A DNA stretch of 55,506 nt from Muribaculaceae bacterium (GCA_024400935.1 JAKSLZ010000009.1:1-55506), one strand, 5' to 3'. Positions 1 to 8,167 are shown, numbered from the stretch's first letter. The notes: generated by a model not told the origin, from the sequence alone. Translations and numbers: made by a program.

Positions 1-1
1 G

Positions 2-463
2 GATAACGGGATATGGGTTGAAGTGAGCCCTCTTAAAGAGGACGTTAACGAAGAGTATTGTATTGTAGATGGACGTGTTTATTTGGGCACATTTAACATG
101 GATTTTTATAATGAAGTACTATCCAAGATAACCGATCAGTATTATCTTAAAGAAGTTGATCTAAATACTTTTAAGGTTTGTCAAGGAACATGTTATGCAA
201 AAGACAAAAACCATGTTTATGGCCCTATTAGTGATACATGCATGGACACAGAATTAAATGGTGGATGTGTTTATGATGACTACATAATCAAAACCGCAAC
301 CCCTGATTCATTTAGGTATCTTCGGAATGGATATGCAATATCTGGTGAACACATGTACTATAATGGCATAGAAATAGAATGGAGAAATGACATCTTGAAT
401 GATTCTATACCAATAACAGAGGCAATGATTTTAAAAAATACAAGTATTCAAACATATGAATAA
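2..463 (+). CDS. DKNYY-like repeat protein, 5' end outside the window
   Basis: The frame is open to the first base of the window, so this is the C-terminal part of a longer protein. The GTG at 23 is only an internal valine. The product contains 'AKDKNHVYG', resembling the DKN-x-V-Y repeats of the DKNYY family, which occurs in Bacteroidetes envelope or secreted proteins of unknown function. No membrane segment is visible in the part present. The coding is AT-rich compared with purL downstream, which fits an accessory gene. Family assignment rests on this one motif, so it is tentative. The stop is followed by a palindromic intergenic segment. Confidence 0.6.
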   Translation, partial: DNGIWVEVSPLKEDVNEEYCIVDGRVYLGTFNMDFYNEVLSKITDQYYLKEVDLNTFKVCQGTCYAKDKNHVYGPISDTCMDTELNGGCVYDDYIIKTATPDSFRYLRNGYAISGEHMYYNGIEIEWRNDILNDSIPITEAMILKNTSIQTYE

Positions 464-490
464 TACTATTAGATAAAAAACCGTCCCTTT

Positions 491-565
491 TATCTGGTTT
501 TTGCTTTTTTGCCTATGTTTTGAAAAGTTTATGATATAGGCGAAGTAAGCAAACAAAACCAGATA
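491..565. repeat. imperfect palindrome between genes
   Basis: The arm at 491-506 (TATCTGGTTTTTGCTT) is complementary to 547-565 apart from a short bulge, and inside it GCCTAT (511-516) pairs with ATAGGC (536-541). A T-run follows the left arm. It could act as a terminator for the upstream gene or be a small mobile palindrome; the sequence alone does not decide. Confidence 0.5.
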
Positions 566-603
566 TAATTGTCTCCTTTCATATATCAATTAATTTTATT
601 AGC

Positions 604-1038
604 ATGAATGTAATAAAAAGAACATATATAAAACTAAAGAAAAAATTAATACGCTTATATGATTGGCATTATATGGTCAAGGTGTATGCTAATAGTAATA
701 GTTGGGGGGACCCTGGACTGCCATTTATATTAGGCGATTTAATCTGGTTTTTGTTTTTCGCAAATCTGGTTAACCCTTTCTTGCTGGGTGTACAGAAGAT
801 ACCTCTCAATGCTTTTTGGTATGAATATACGTTGTGCGTATTGCTGGCATCGATCTCTATAGGAGTATTTAATTATAAAATTTATACGAAAGGTAAAAGA
901 GAAGACGTGCTTAATAAAGTGTGGCACAAGAAATCAAGAATAACAAACAAACTAATCTTGGTTTTGGAAGTTTTCACATTGTTAATATTGGGCTGGGCGA
1001 TATGTTTTATATTATGCTCGCTGTATACTTACAAATAA
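604..1038 (+). CDS. small integral membrane protein, unknown function
   Basis: The 144-residue product starts with a basic N-terminus rich in lysine and arginine. It then shows about three hydrophobic stretches, near residues 40-62, 74-92 and 117-140, consistent with an inner-membrane protein. No family was recognised. The ATG at 604 is the only start before the hydrophobic core and lies 38 bases after the palindrome at 491-565. Base composition is AT-rich like the preceding gene. No clear TAnnTTTG promoter was found directly upstream. It is a real-looking orphan gene, possibly acquired, and no role is assigned. Confidence 0.6.
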   Translation: MNVIKRTYIKLKKKLIRLYDWHYMVKVYANSNSWGDPGLPFILGDLIWFLFFANLVNPFLLGVQKIPLNAFWYEYTLCVLLASISIGVFNYKIYTKGKREDVLNKVWHKKSRITNKLILVLEVFTLLILGWAICFILCSLYTYK

Positions 1039-1183
1039 GCGAGTTGAACAAAAACTACTTTCAACCATTCAAAATATAAATAAAGGTAATGATATACATC
1101 TTGTCCCTGTAAACTCATAAATGCAAATAATGGATCAATTTAATTTTTCTAGTGGTGCCTTATAATGGCATATATGATGGGAA

Positions 1184-1414
1184 GACACTCCGATGTCCGA
1201 AGGACATTACTTGGATAACCCGGTACACCGAAGCATAGCGAAGGTGTGCCGGGAAAATGGAGAACGAAACTATGCGTCTGAAAGACGCTACACTTCAGGC
1301 GTTGAGGATGTAGCGTCTTCCAGACGCATAGTTGGGGTGATTCATCCTCCCCACACGCCACTTCGTTCGGCGTGTGGGGTTATCCAAGTAATGTCCTCCG
1401 GACATCAGAGTGTC
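1184..1414. repeat. nested-palindrome element, family A copy 1
   Basis: A 38-base arm at 1184-1221 is matched at 36 of 38 positions by the reverse complement of 1377-1414. Between the arms are three further hairpins: 1221-1229 with 1243-1251, 1269-1292 with 1309-1332 (23 of 24 paired), and 1349-1359 with 1369-1379 (11 of 11, loop ACTTCGTTC). Many arms themselves fold around a GAA triplet, as in GTCC-GAA-GGAC. The element has no protein-coding character. A second element with the same loop and changed but still paired stem lies at 38821-39060. Confidence 0.85.
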
Positions 1415-1506
1415 ACTACCAACCTACCATTGTTAGTATAAATATGTTATCAAAAATTTACGGGGACAACATGTATATCATTGCCTAAATAAATGATGAA
1501 GTATCT

Positions 1507-1635
1507 TAATCTTATCGTAATAGCGCTCTTGTCGAGAGTCCCACCCTATACCGCCTCTTGAGCGACGAACCCCAGCCCATCATCCCCGCCACCTACGCCG
1601 GCGACGACCCCTGGTACTTCACCAAGCAAAACTAG
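1507..1635 (+). pseudogene. possible remnant of a coding sequence
   Basis: An open stretch ending in TAG at 1633-1635 reads as a GC-rich, proline- and aspartate-rich C-terminus (PATYAGDDPWYFTKQN). Its codon use is unlike the AT-rich surroundings but like the core genes of this window. It has no start codon and no promoter. The simplest reading is the 3' stub of a decayed or deleted gene. No family was recognised, so the call is weak. Confidence 0.3.
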
Positions 1636-1642
1636 ACAAAAG

Positions 1643-1690
1643 GGGCGGTTCTTGTTATCTACGAGAGACAAGAGATAAAAGAAAACGCCC
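1643..1690. repeat. hairpin
   Basis: GGGCG (1643-1647) pairs with CGCCC (1686-1690), and TTATCT (1655-1660) with AGATAA (1673-1678), giving an interrupted hairpin just after the coding remnant. It may be the old terminator of that gene; no T-run follows directly. Confidence 0.4.
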
Positions 1691-1695
1691 ACTTT

Positions 1696-1729
1696 AAAAG
1701 GTGGTAAATTTGCAAAAGGTGGTAAATTT
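1696..1729 (+). repeat. tandem 16-bp repeat containing a -7-like box
   Basis: AAAAGGTGGTAAATTT occurs twice, at 1696-1711 and 1714-1729, offset by 18 bases. The first copy runs into TAAATTTG (1705-1712), a full match to the Bacteroidetes -7 consensus, but no convincing gene starts nearby. It may be an orphan promoter left by rearrangement. Nothing else is seen between 1730 and 1925. Confidence 0.5.
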
Positions 1730-1931
1730 TGGCTTTTAGCCTATTATTTGAGGCCTATAATTTTTCTTTTCGGTCATACACATTTGAAAGTACCACACAG
1801 AATGCTTTTCCGTGCGAATCTGACATAAAGTCACGGATATTGAATACCAGTTGCAGCAAAAACATGTTGCCACGTTGCCGCACCACTCGAAAATTTCGTC
1901 CGAAAGTAATGACTTAATCTAATTTAATTTG

Positions 1932-1939
1932 TATCTTTG
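1932..1939 (+). promoter_or_regulatory. -7 promoter box (TATCTTTG)
   Basis: This is a full match to TAnnTTTG, 61 bases before the ATG at 2001. Because the box overlaps an upstream in-frame ATG at 1929, that ATG cannot be in the transcript, and the later start is chosen. Confidence 0.75.
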
Positions 1940-2000
1940 CGATTATTTTAGTTGTTTAAACGTAATCAGAAGTCACAACACTGATTTGAGTAAAAACCGG

Positions 2001-2405
2001 ATGAACATGAATAAGTTTTATATTACTATTGTAATCTGCATCATTTCCTTTTTTATGGCTGGATGCAGCCAGGGCAATAAATCAGATTTGATAGGAAACA
2101 CATTCCGTGCAGATGATGGAGGCACCATTAGCTTTACATCTACAGATTCCTGTGTTGTAAAAAACATAAACTGGCATAATGTGTTTGGCGATTTGGCCAA
2201 TGAACAAGAGTACAAAGATGAGTATAAATCAACATGGGAATATATTGACAGCAGCACAATAGAAATAGACACAGGAGAATTCACGTTCCATGTCGATAGA
2301 CCAAATGTCATAGATGATATTTCATCTTCAGATGGTAGACCTTATATTTTTATCTACATAGGGGATCCCGATGAATTTGTGACTTATCAGTTCTATAAAC
2401 AATAG
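2001..2405 (+). CDS. small lipoprotein, unknown function
   Basis: The product has a hydrophobic signal segment (about residues 5-19) ending in a lipobox-like FMAGC, so it is predicted to be exported, lipidated on cysteine and anchored in the envelope. The mature part of about 115 residues is acidic, with alternating polar and hydrophobic residues suggesting beta strands, in the manner of many Bacteroidetes lipocalin-like lipoproteins. No family was recognised. The start at 2001 is preferred because the promoter box at 1932-1939 excludes the ATG at 1929; ATG 2007 is equally possible. Confidence 0.7.
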   Translation: MNMNKFYITIVICIISFFMAGCSQGNKSDLIGNTFRADDGGTISFTSTDSCVVKNINWHNVFGDLANEQEYKDEYKSTWEYIDSSTIEIDTGEFTFHVDRPNVIDDISSSDGRPYIFIYIGDPDEFVTYQFYKQ

Positions 2406-2515
2406 CAACATCCCCAAGAATACAAATGTTCAATCACTCACCACAGAACCAAAAACCAAACAAACAATTGATTTCGTTGAACTTATTATATTAATATTAC
2501 TAACAATTACTGCTT

Positions 2516-3094
2516 ATGACACCTAAAGATCCCAATGGGTATTCAATGATTGTCGATTCACCCGAAATGAAGAAGTATCAGGAAAAACAGAGGAGATGGA
2601 GAAACATCTGGCTGGTTTTGGTAGTAGTGGCACCTATTGTGGGCTTCTGCGCCTACGCCATGTTTACTGGCGACATGGAAATGGGTGAAGCGCTGAAGTA
2701 TGGTCCTTGCGTGTCGCTCATTATGTTCCTCTTCGGCATATACCCCACGGTTAAGCAGAAGATGCAGAGCAGCTACATCGGTACCATAATTGAGATGAAA
2801 CACAAGACCAAAGTTCACTACGACAACAATGACCACGAGAGTGTCGTGACCACTTATTATATCGTGACCCGTGACTTGCGCGGAAAGAAACACAAGCACA
2901 AAAGCACTGATTATGAAGGTATTTACTCATACCTTAAGGTGGGCGACGAAGTGCGTTACTTGCCCCAGTTCCCCAATCCGTTTGAGAAGAAACTGGTCCC
3001 CGGCGACACGCACGCGTGTTGCTCGTTCTGCCAGCACATGGTGAGCCTGGACTATGACACATGCCCGCACTGCAAGGCTCCCATCCTGAAATAA
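2516..3094 (+). CDS. membrane protein with C-terminal zinc-ribbon motif
   Basis: The 192-residue protein has two transmembrane segments, about residues 30-51 and 62-80. A soluble domain rich in beta-prone residues follows (about 85-160), in the style of DUF3592 proteins. The C-terminus carries two CxxC pairs (CSFC and CPHC) about 13 residues apart, typical of a zinc ribbon. Function is unknown; a membrane-anchored sensor or assembly role is only a guess. It follows the lipoprotein by 110 bases without an obvious promoter, so the two may be cotranscribed. Codon use is GC-rich like the core genome, unlike the genes before it. Confidence 0.65.
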   Translation: MTPKDPNGYSMIVDSPEMKKYQEKQRRWRNIWLVLVVVAPIVGFCAYAMFTGDMEMGEALKYGPCVSLIMFLFGIYPTVKQKMQSSYIGTIIEMKHKTKVHYDNNDHESVVTTYYIVTRDLRGKKHKHKSTDYEGIYSYLKVGDEVRYLPQFPNPFEKKLVPGDTHACCSFCQHMVSLDYDTCPHCKAPILK

Positions 3095-3182
3095 CCCCGC
3101 AAAAACGGACAACCACACGCGCGCAAACATAATATATAAGGGGGGGCAGTGGTTCTGTGGGAGATGAAAAAGTTTTCGTTTT

Positions 3183-3273
3183 AATGGAGGTTCGCTAGTC
3201 GCGGCACGGACTCTAGTGCCTGTGACACTGCGGACAGCACAGGAGTGCAGTCCCTTACTCTGCTCACTCCATT
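3183..3273. repeat. cloverleaf-like hairpin cluster
   Basis: AATGGAG (3183-3189) pairs with CTCCATT (3267-3273) and encloses two hairpins. One is GGCAC (3203-3207) with GTGCC (3216-3220). The other is GGACAGCAC (3232-3240) with GTGCAGTCC (3245-3253), with one mismatch. The shape is tRNA-like, but no T-arm, D-arm or CCA end fits a tRNA. It may belong with the other hairpin-rich intergenic elements of this window. It fills most of the 308-base gap before purL. Confidence 0.55.
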
Positions 3274-3315
3274 GAGCTAGCCTATCAGCTCGGTTCGTAG
3301 CGAAGTGGCAAAAAA

Positions 3316-3347
3316 TTAAACTTTTAAACCTTTAAACCTTTAAACCT
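3316..3347. repeat. octamer array TTAAACCT, four units
   Basis: Four consecutive 8-bp units (TTAAACTT then TTAAACCT three times) sit immediately upstream of the purL promoter. Similar in-phase TTAA-containing octamers occur at 7083-7130 and 13841-13920. Confidence 0.8.
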
Positions 3348-3362
3348 TTACAAAAAAATTCG

Positions 3363-3370
3363 TATCTTTG
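3363..3370 (+). promoter_or_regulatory. -7 promoter box of purL (TATCTTTG)
   Basis: This is a full match to the Bacteroidetes -7 consensus, 32 bases before the purL ATG, directly downstream of the octamer array that would overlie the -33 region. Changes in array length could alter promoter spacing; that is inference. Confidence 0.8.
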
Positions 3371-3402
3371 CACTGTAATTCCCTAACCCCTTCAAAAGGT
3401 TT

Positions 3403-6400
3403 ATGATAACATTCTTCAAAAAAGGTGCAAAAACCGTTTATGCGGTTGAAAGCGATCACACCCTTTCTCCCTCTGAGACAAGTAAGATGGAGTGGCTCTT
3501 GCAGGGCACTCTTGTTGAAACCCAGGCTCTGGCTGGCACGTTTGTCGGCCCCCGCCGCGAAATGATAACTCCCTGGAGTACAAATGCCGTTGAGATTACT
3601 CAGAACATGAGTGTCAGCGGCATTTCTCGTATAGAGGAGTTTGCTGTTGCCCGCGGCAAGGAGCCCGAGCACGACCGCATGTTGCAGCGAGTTTACCACA
3701 CGCTGGATGCTGACGTGTTCACCATCACCCACGAGCCCGATCCCATTGTCTATATCGAGAACATCGAGGAATACAATGTGCAGGAAGGCCTCGCCCTCAA
3801 CCCCGAGGAGATGGAATATCTCAAGGGACTGGCAAAGAAACTGGGACGTCCGCTCACCGACAGCGAGGTGTTCGGTTTCTCACAGGTGAACAGCGAGCAC
3901 TGCCGTCACAAGATCTTCAACGGCACCTTCATCATCGACGGTGAGGAGAAGCCCATGTCGCTGTTCAAGCTCATCAAGAAGACTTCACAGGAAAATCCCA
4001 ACGGCCTCATCTCGGCCTATAAAGATAATGTGGCATTTGTGGAGGGTCCCGCAATCGAGCAGTTTGCCCCCGCAACAGCCGACGGTCCCGACTTCTTTGA
4101 GGTCAAGGACATCCAGAGCGTGATTTCGCTCAAAGCCGAGACTCACAACTTCCCCACCACAGTAGAGCCCTTCAACGGCGCTGCAACCGGTAGCGGCGGC
4201 GAGATTCGTGACCGTCTGGGTGGCGGACGCGCCAGCCTTCCTCTGGCAGGTACTGCCGTCTACATGACATCATATGCCCGTACCGAGGCCGAGCGCAAGT
4301 GGGAACAGTGCACCATGCCTCCCCGCCCCTGGCTGTACCAGACTCCCGAGCAGATCCTCATCAAGGCCAGCAACGGTGCCAGCGACTTCGGCAACAAGTA
4401 TGGACAGCCCCTCATCTGCGGTTCGCTGCTCACATTTGAGAACAACGAGGATAAGGAACCCTATGCTTACGACAAGGTCATCATGCTTGCCGGCGGTGTA
4501 GGCTTTGCCAACTCTCGCGACGCCCTCAAGGGTCATCCCGTGGCTGGCGAGAAGGTTGTGCTCATGGGTGGTGACAACTACCGCATCGGTATGGGCGGCG
4601 GCGCAGTATCGAGCGTCAACACCGGCCAGTATGACAACTCCATTGAGCTCAACGCAGTTCAGCGCGCCAACCCCGAGATGCAAAAGCGCGTCTCTAACGT
4701 TATCCGTGCCCTTGCCGAGGCCGACGAGAACCCCATCGTCTCTATCCACGACCACGGCGCAGGCGGTCACCTCAATGCCCTGAGCGAGCTCGTTGAGGAA
4801 ACCGGCGGCCGCATCGACATGAGTCAGCTCCCCGTGGGTGATCCCACACTGTCGTCTAAGGAAATCATAGGCAACGAGTCGCAGGAGCGCATGGGTATGG
4901 TTGTAGAGCAGAAGGATATCGACCACATTGCACGCATCGCCGAGCGTGAGCGCGCACCGATGTATGTTGTGGGCGAGACCACAGGCGACGACCGCTTCGT
5001 CTTTGAGCAGAAGGACGGCGTCAAGCCCATCGACCTGGGCATGAACGACATGTTCGGCAGCTCTCCCAAGACCGTTATGGTTGACGAGACTGTTGTAAAG
5101 AAGCACAAGGCCGTAAAGACCGACAAGAAACTCATCGACCAGTACCTGGAGAACGTGCTGCAGCTCGAGGCTGTGGCCTGCAAGGACTGGCTTACTAATA
5201 AGGTAGACCGCTCAGTCACCGGCCGCATCGCGCGCCAGCAATGCCAGGGCGAGGTTCAGCTCCCCCTGAGCGACTGCGGTGTCGTTGCACTCGACTACAC
5301 CGGTACTGCCGGTATCGCGACCTCAATAGGCCACGCTCCCCAGGCAGCTCTCATCGATCCCGCTGCGGGCTCGGTGCTCTCAATCGTTGAGTCACTCACT
5401 AACCTCGTGGGCGCCAACCTTAAGGAAGGCCTCAAGAGTGTATCGCTGAGCGCTAACTGGATGTGGCCCTGCCGCAACAAGGGCGAGGACGCACGCCTCT
5501 ACAGCGCCGTGAAGGCTTGTAGCGACATGGCATGCGCACTGGGCATCAACATCCCAACCGGCAAGGACAGTCTGTCAATGACACAGAAATATGGCAAGAA
5601 GAAAGTTATCGCTCCGGGCACAGTAATCATCAGCGCAGCCGGTGAGGTTAGCGACGTGAAGAAGACTGTTTCGCCCGTTCTGCAGAATGTGAAGAGCGGT
5701 CTCTACTACGTTGACTTCAGCGGCAGCGAACTGCAACTGGGTGGCTCGGCACTGGCACAGTCACTGGGTCAGGTGGGCGACAAGGCTCCCATGGCAAGCC
5801 CTGAAGTTGTCAAGGCGGCATTCAATGCTGTTCAGGAACTCGTAGCCAAGGGTCTGCTGCTCGCAGCACACGACATCTCGGCCGGCGGTCTCATCACTGC
5901 ATTGCTCGAGATGACGTTTGCCAACGTCAATGGCGGTCTCGACCTCAACCTCGACGCACTGGGCACCGATCTCGTCAAGGTCCTCTTCGCCGAGAATCCC
6001 GCACTGCTCATCCAGGTAGCTCCCGGCAAGCAGAGCAAGGTAGAGCGCATCCTCGCTGCTGCCGGCGTGAAGTTTGTCTTCATCGGCCAGCCTCAAAGCG
6101 AACGCACCGTTACCGTCAACCACGACGGTGAGCAATATATGTTCTTCATCGACCACCTGCGCGACGTGTGGTACAAATCGTCCTATCTGCTCGACCGCGC
6201 ACAGAGCGGTGGCCGCTGGGCACAGGACCGCTTCGAGAACTACAAGAAGCAGCCCCTGCGTCTGCGTCTGCCCAAGGGCTTCACTGGCCGTGCAGCCGAC
6301 CTGGGTATCACCGGTAGCCGTCACGAGCGCACAGGCATCAAGGCAGCCATCATCCGCGAGAAGGGTGTGAATGGCGACCGTGAGATGGCTTACTCACTCT

Positions 6401-7092
6401 ACTATGCAGGCTTCGATGTTAAGGACGTTCACATGACCGACTTGATGAGCGGTCGTGAGACTCTCGACGATGTTAACATGATCGTCTTCTGCGGTGGTTT
6501 CTCTAACAGCGACGTGCTGGGCAGTGCCAAGGGCTGGGCCAGTGGATTCGTATGGAACGAGAACGCCAAGAAGGCACTCGAGCGTTTCTATGCCCGCGAG
6601 GATACCCTCAGCCTGGGTATATGCAACGGTTGCCAGGTGATGATTGAACTCAACCTGCTCAACCCCGAGTATGCTTCACAGCCTCACATGGACCACAACA
6701 ACTCTCACAAGTTTGAGAGCTCATTTGTCAACCTTACAATCCCCCAGAATAACTCAGTGATGTTCAAGTCGCTGAGCGGTAGCCGTCTGGGCATCTGGGT
6801 GGCTCACGGCGAGGGCAAGTTCAACCTGCCCGAAGGTGCCGACAAGTATAACATCGTGGCACAGTACAGCTACAAGAGCTATCCCGGCAACCCCAACGGT
6901 TCGCCCCGCGGCATCGCCGGCATCGCAAGCGCCGACGGCCGTCACCTGGCGATGATGCCCCACCTGGAGCGCGCTATCTTCCCCTGGCAGTGTGCATGGT
7001 ATCCCCAGAGCCACAAGCAGGACGAGGTAACCCCCTGGATCGAGGCCTTCGTCAACGCCCGCAACTGGATTGCCGAAATGGTAAAAGGTTAA
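3403..7092 (+). CDS. purL: phosphoribosylformylglycinamidine synthase
   Basis: The enzyme makes FGAM from FGAR, glutamine and ATP in de novo purine synthesis. At 1229 residues it is the long single-chain form. An N-terminal PurS-like part leads into the two AIRS-type halves of the synthetase ('QVNSEHCRHKIF' near residue 160; 'THNFPTTVEPF' near 247). The C-terminus is a class I glutamine amidotransferase with nucleophile Cys1074 in GICNGCQ and the His1187/Glu1189 pair in PHLER. All key residues are present and length is normal for the family. It has its own promoter and a strong terminator downstream, so it is probably monocistronic. Its last codons (VKG-stop) are formed by the first unit of an octamer array. 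Confidence 0.97.
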   Translation: MITFFKKGAKTVYAVESDHTLSPSETSKMEWLLQGTLVETQALAGTFVGPRREMITPWSTNAVEITQNMSVSGISRIEEFAVARGKEPEHDRMLQRVYHTLDADVFTITHEPDPIVYIENIEEYNVQEGLALNPEEMEYLKGLAKKLGRPLTDSEVFGFSQVNSEHCRHKIFNGTFIIDGEEKPMSLFKLIKKTSQENPNGLISAYKDNVAFVEGPAIEQFAPATADGPDFFEVKDIQSVISLKAETHNFPTTVEPFNGAATGSGGEIRDRLGGGRASLPLAGTAVYMTSYARTEAERKWEQCTMPPRPWLYQTPEQILIKASNGASDFGNKYGQPLICGSLLTFENNEDKEPYAYDKVIMLAGGVGFANSRDALKGHPVAGEKVVLMGGDNYRIGMGGGAVSSVNTGQYDNSIELNAVQRANPEMQKRVSNVIRALAEADENPIVSIHDHGAGGHLNALSELVEETGGRIDMSQLPVGDPTLSSKEIIGNESQERMGMVVEQKDIDHIARIAERERAPMYVVGETTGDDRFVFEQKDGVKPIDLGMNDMFGSSPKTVMVDETVVKKHKAVKTDKKLIDQYLENVLQLEAVACKDWLTNKVDRSVTGRIARQQCQGEVQLPLSDCGVVALDYTGTAGIATSIGHAPQAALIDPAAGSVLSIVESLTNLVGANLKEGLKSVSLSANWMWPCRNKGEDARLYSAVKACSDMACALGINIPTGKDSLSMTQKYGKKKVIAPGTVIISAAGEVSDVKKTVSPVLQNVKSGLYYVDFSGSELQLGGSALAQSLGQVGDKAPMASPEVVKAAFNAVQELVAKGLLLAAHDISAGGLITALLEMTFANVNGGLDLNLDALGTDLVKVLFAENPALLIQVAPGKQSKVERILAAAGVKFVFIGQPQSERTVTVNHDGEQYMFFIDHLRDVWYKSSYLLDRAQSGGRWAQDRFENYKKQPLRLRLPKGFTGRAADLGITGSRHERTGIKAAIIREKGVNGDREMAYSLYYAGFDVKDVHMTDLMSGRETLDDVNMIVFCGGFSNSDVLGSAKGWASGFVWNENAKKALERFYAREDTLSLGICNGCQVMIELNLLNPEYASQPHMDHNNSHKFESSFVNLTIPQNNSVMFKSLSGSRLGIWVAHGEGKFNLPEGADKYNIVAQYSYKSYPGNPNGSPRGIAGIASADGRHLAMMPHLERAIFPWQCAWYPQSHKQDEVTPWIEAFVNARNWIAEMVKG

Positions 7093-7130
7093 TGGGTTAA
7101 AAGGTTAATGGGTTAATGGGTTAACGGGTT
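7083..7130. repeat. octamer array (AATGGGTT/AAAAGGTT), six units
   Basis: Six in-phase 8-bp units start inside the last codons of purL and run past its stop. The first unit supplies the final bases and part of the stop codon. The array resembles 13841-13920. Confidence 0.85.
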
Positions 7131-7160
7131 AACTAAAGGAACCTTTAAAGAATAATGAAT

Positions 7161-7193
7161 ATAGGGAGTCAATCACGGCTCCCTATTTTTTTT
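7161..7193 (+). terminator. rho-independent terminator of purL
   Basis: ATAGGGAG (7161-7168) pairs with CTCCCTAT (7179-7186), an 8-bp stem with a 10-base loop followed by a run of eight T. It ends the purL transcript. Confidence 0.85.
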
Positions 7194-7277
7194 GCCAACA
7201 TTTTGTCCTTTCTACTAAAAAAGTATAAGAAAGAGAGGAATTCAAGATATTTTCTTCCATATATTAAGTCAATTCAT

Positions 7278-7285
7278 TATATTTG
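7278..7285 (+). promoter_or_regulatory. -7 promoter box (TATATTTG)
   Basis: This is a full TAnnTTTG match 60 bases before the antitoxin ATG at 7346. It makes a longer frame that begins at 7155 and crosses this promoter unlikely to be a gene. Confidence 0.65.
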
Positions 7286-7345
7286 CAGTCACAATTGCAG
7301 AATTAAACAAATTGTGTTAAATTTTGCAAGTCAAAAAGCAAATAT

Positions 7346-8167
7346 ATGGCACGAATTGAAACTAACGATTATATAGATTGGATTAACCAAAGAGCAATGA
7401 GAGGCAAGTCGTTCTTTAATAAGGATGACTTTAAGGGTGCTTTTGCCAATATAACAGAAGGGGCTCTGGCCGTTGCTTTAAGCAGATTGGTTGGTGCTGG
7501 ACGGATAGTGTCGCCTTGGCAGAACTTCTATGTCATTGTCCCTATTCAGTATAAGTTGAAGGGAGAGGTTCCACCATCATATTATATTGACGAATTAATG
7601 CAGTTCCTGGGAAGGAAATACTATGTGTCGCTCCTAACAGCTGCAGGTCTGCATGGGGCAGGTCACCAAAGGGCAATGTCCTTTTTTGTTACCATGGACG
7701 GGACAGCATTGAGAAACGCGGTGAGAAGTGGTACTAAACTGCTTTTATTCCAGAAAAAGAACATAGACTTGCGCTTTACTCATGAGGTGAGAACCGAGGG
7801 AGGATACATGAATGTTTCTTCTCCCTTGATGACGGCCCTTGACCTTGTGCAAGATGAGCGCAAGGTGGGCGGTTTAAGCCGTGTGGCTGAGATTCTCTAT
7901 GAACTTGCTGAAAAATTTGAACTGAACGAGGGGCAGCTGGAGTTAATCAAACAATATGGCAGTCCAATATTGCAAAGGCTAGGCTATCTGCTAAGGATGC
8001 TGGAACTCGATGAATTAGAGAACCAATGGTTTGACCTTTGCAAGAAAGCAAGCGTTAAGTTTAAGTATGTCGCACTTAAGCCTTCGGTAGAGAAGCACGA
8101 GCACGATGAGCGTGACAAGCGATGGAAGATAATCATTAACCATGATATTGATATTGACGATATATGA
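7346..8167 (+). CDS. AbiEi-type antitoxin / transcriptional regulator
   Basis: The 273-residue protein fits the AbiEi family (type IV toxin-antitoxin). It has an N-terminal winged-helix part (about residues 1-60), where a segment before 'GRIVSPWQNFYVIVP' recalls the AbiEi DNA-binding domain. An AbiEi C-terminal domain follows, with 'YYVSLLTAAGLHGAGHQ' and 'VSSPLMTALDLVQ'. In characterised systems AbiEi represses its own operon and counteracts the AbiEii nucleotidyltransferase. Its stop overlaps the next start by four bases (ATGA), the usual AbiEi-AbiEii arrangement. The gene looks intact although the partner toxin is truncated, so it may now be an orphan antitoxin. Codons are AT-rich, suggesting transfer. 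Confidence 0.85.
   Translation: MARIETNDYIDWINQRAMRGKSFFNKDDFKGAFANITEGALAVALSRLVGAGRIVSPWQNFYVIVPIQYKLKGEVPPSYYIDELMQFLGRKYYVSLLTAAGLHGAGHQRAMSFFVTMDGTALRNAVRSGTKLLLFQKKNIDLRFTHEVRTEGGYMNVSSPLMTALDLVQDERKVGGLSRVAEILYELAEKFELNEGQLELIKQYGSPILQRLGYLLRMLELDELENQWFDLCKKASVKFKYVALKPSVEKHEHDERDKRWKIIINHDIDIDDI

Noticed and set aside
1193-1441. 82-codon frame and its minus-strand counterpart at 1149-1361
   Set aside because: Both translate the family A palindromes and have no protein character.
1729-1917. 62-codon plus-strand frame
   Set aside because: It has only a TTG start inside a tandem repeat, no homology recognised, and ends just before another gene's promoter.
3183-3273. possible tRNA
   Set aside because: The fold is cloverleaf-like, but there is no TTCGA-type T-loop, no proper anticodon arm and no 3' acceptor pairing of tRNA length.
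4270-5106. 278-codon minus-strand frame
   Set aside because: It lies wholly within purL, which is certain; there is no promoter or domain.
7155-7376. 73-codon plus-strand frame after purL
   Set aside because: It spans the purL terminator and the promoter box at 7278-7285 and overlaps the antitoxin start.
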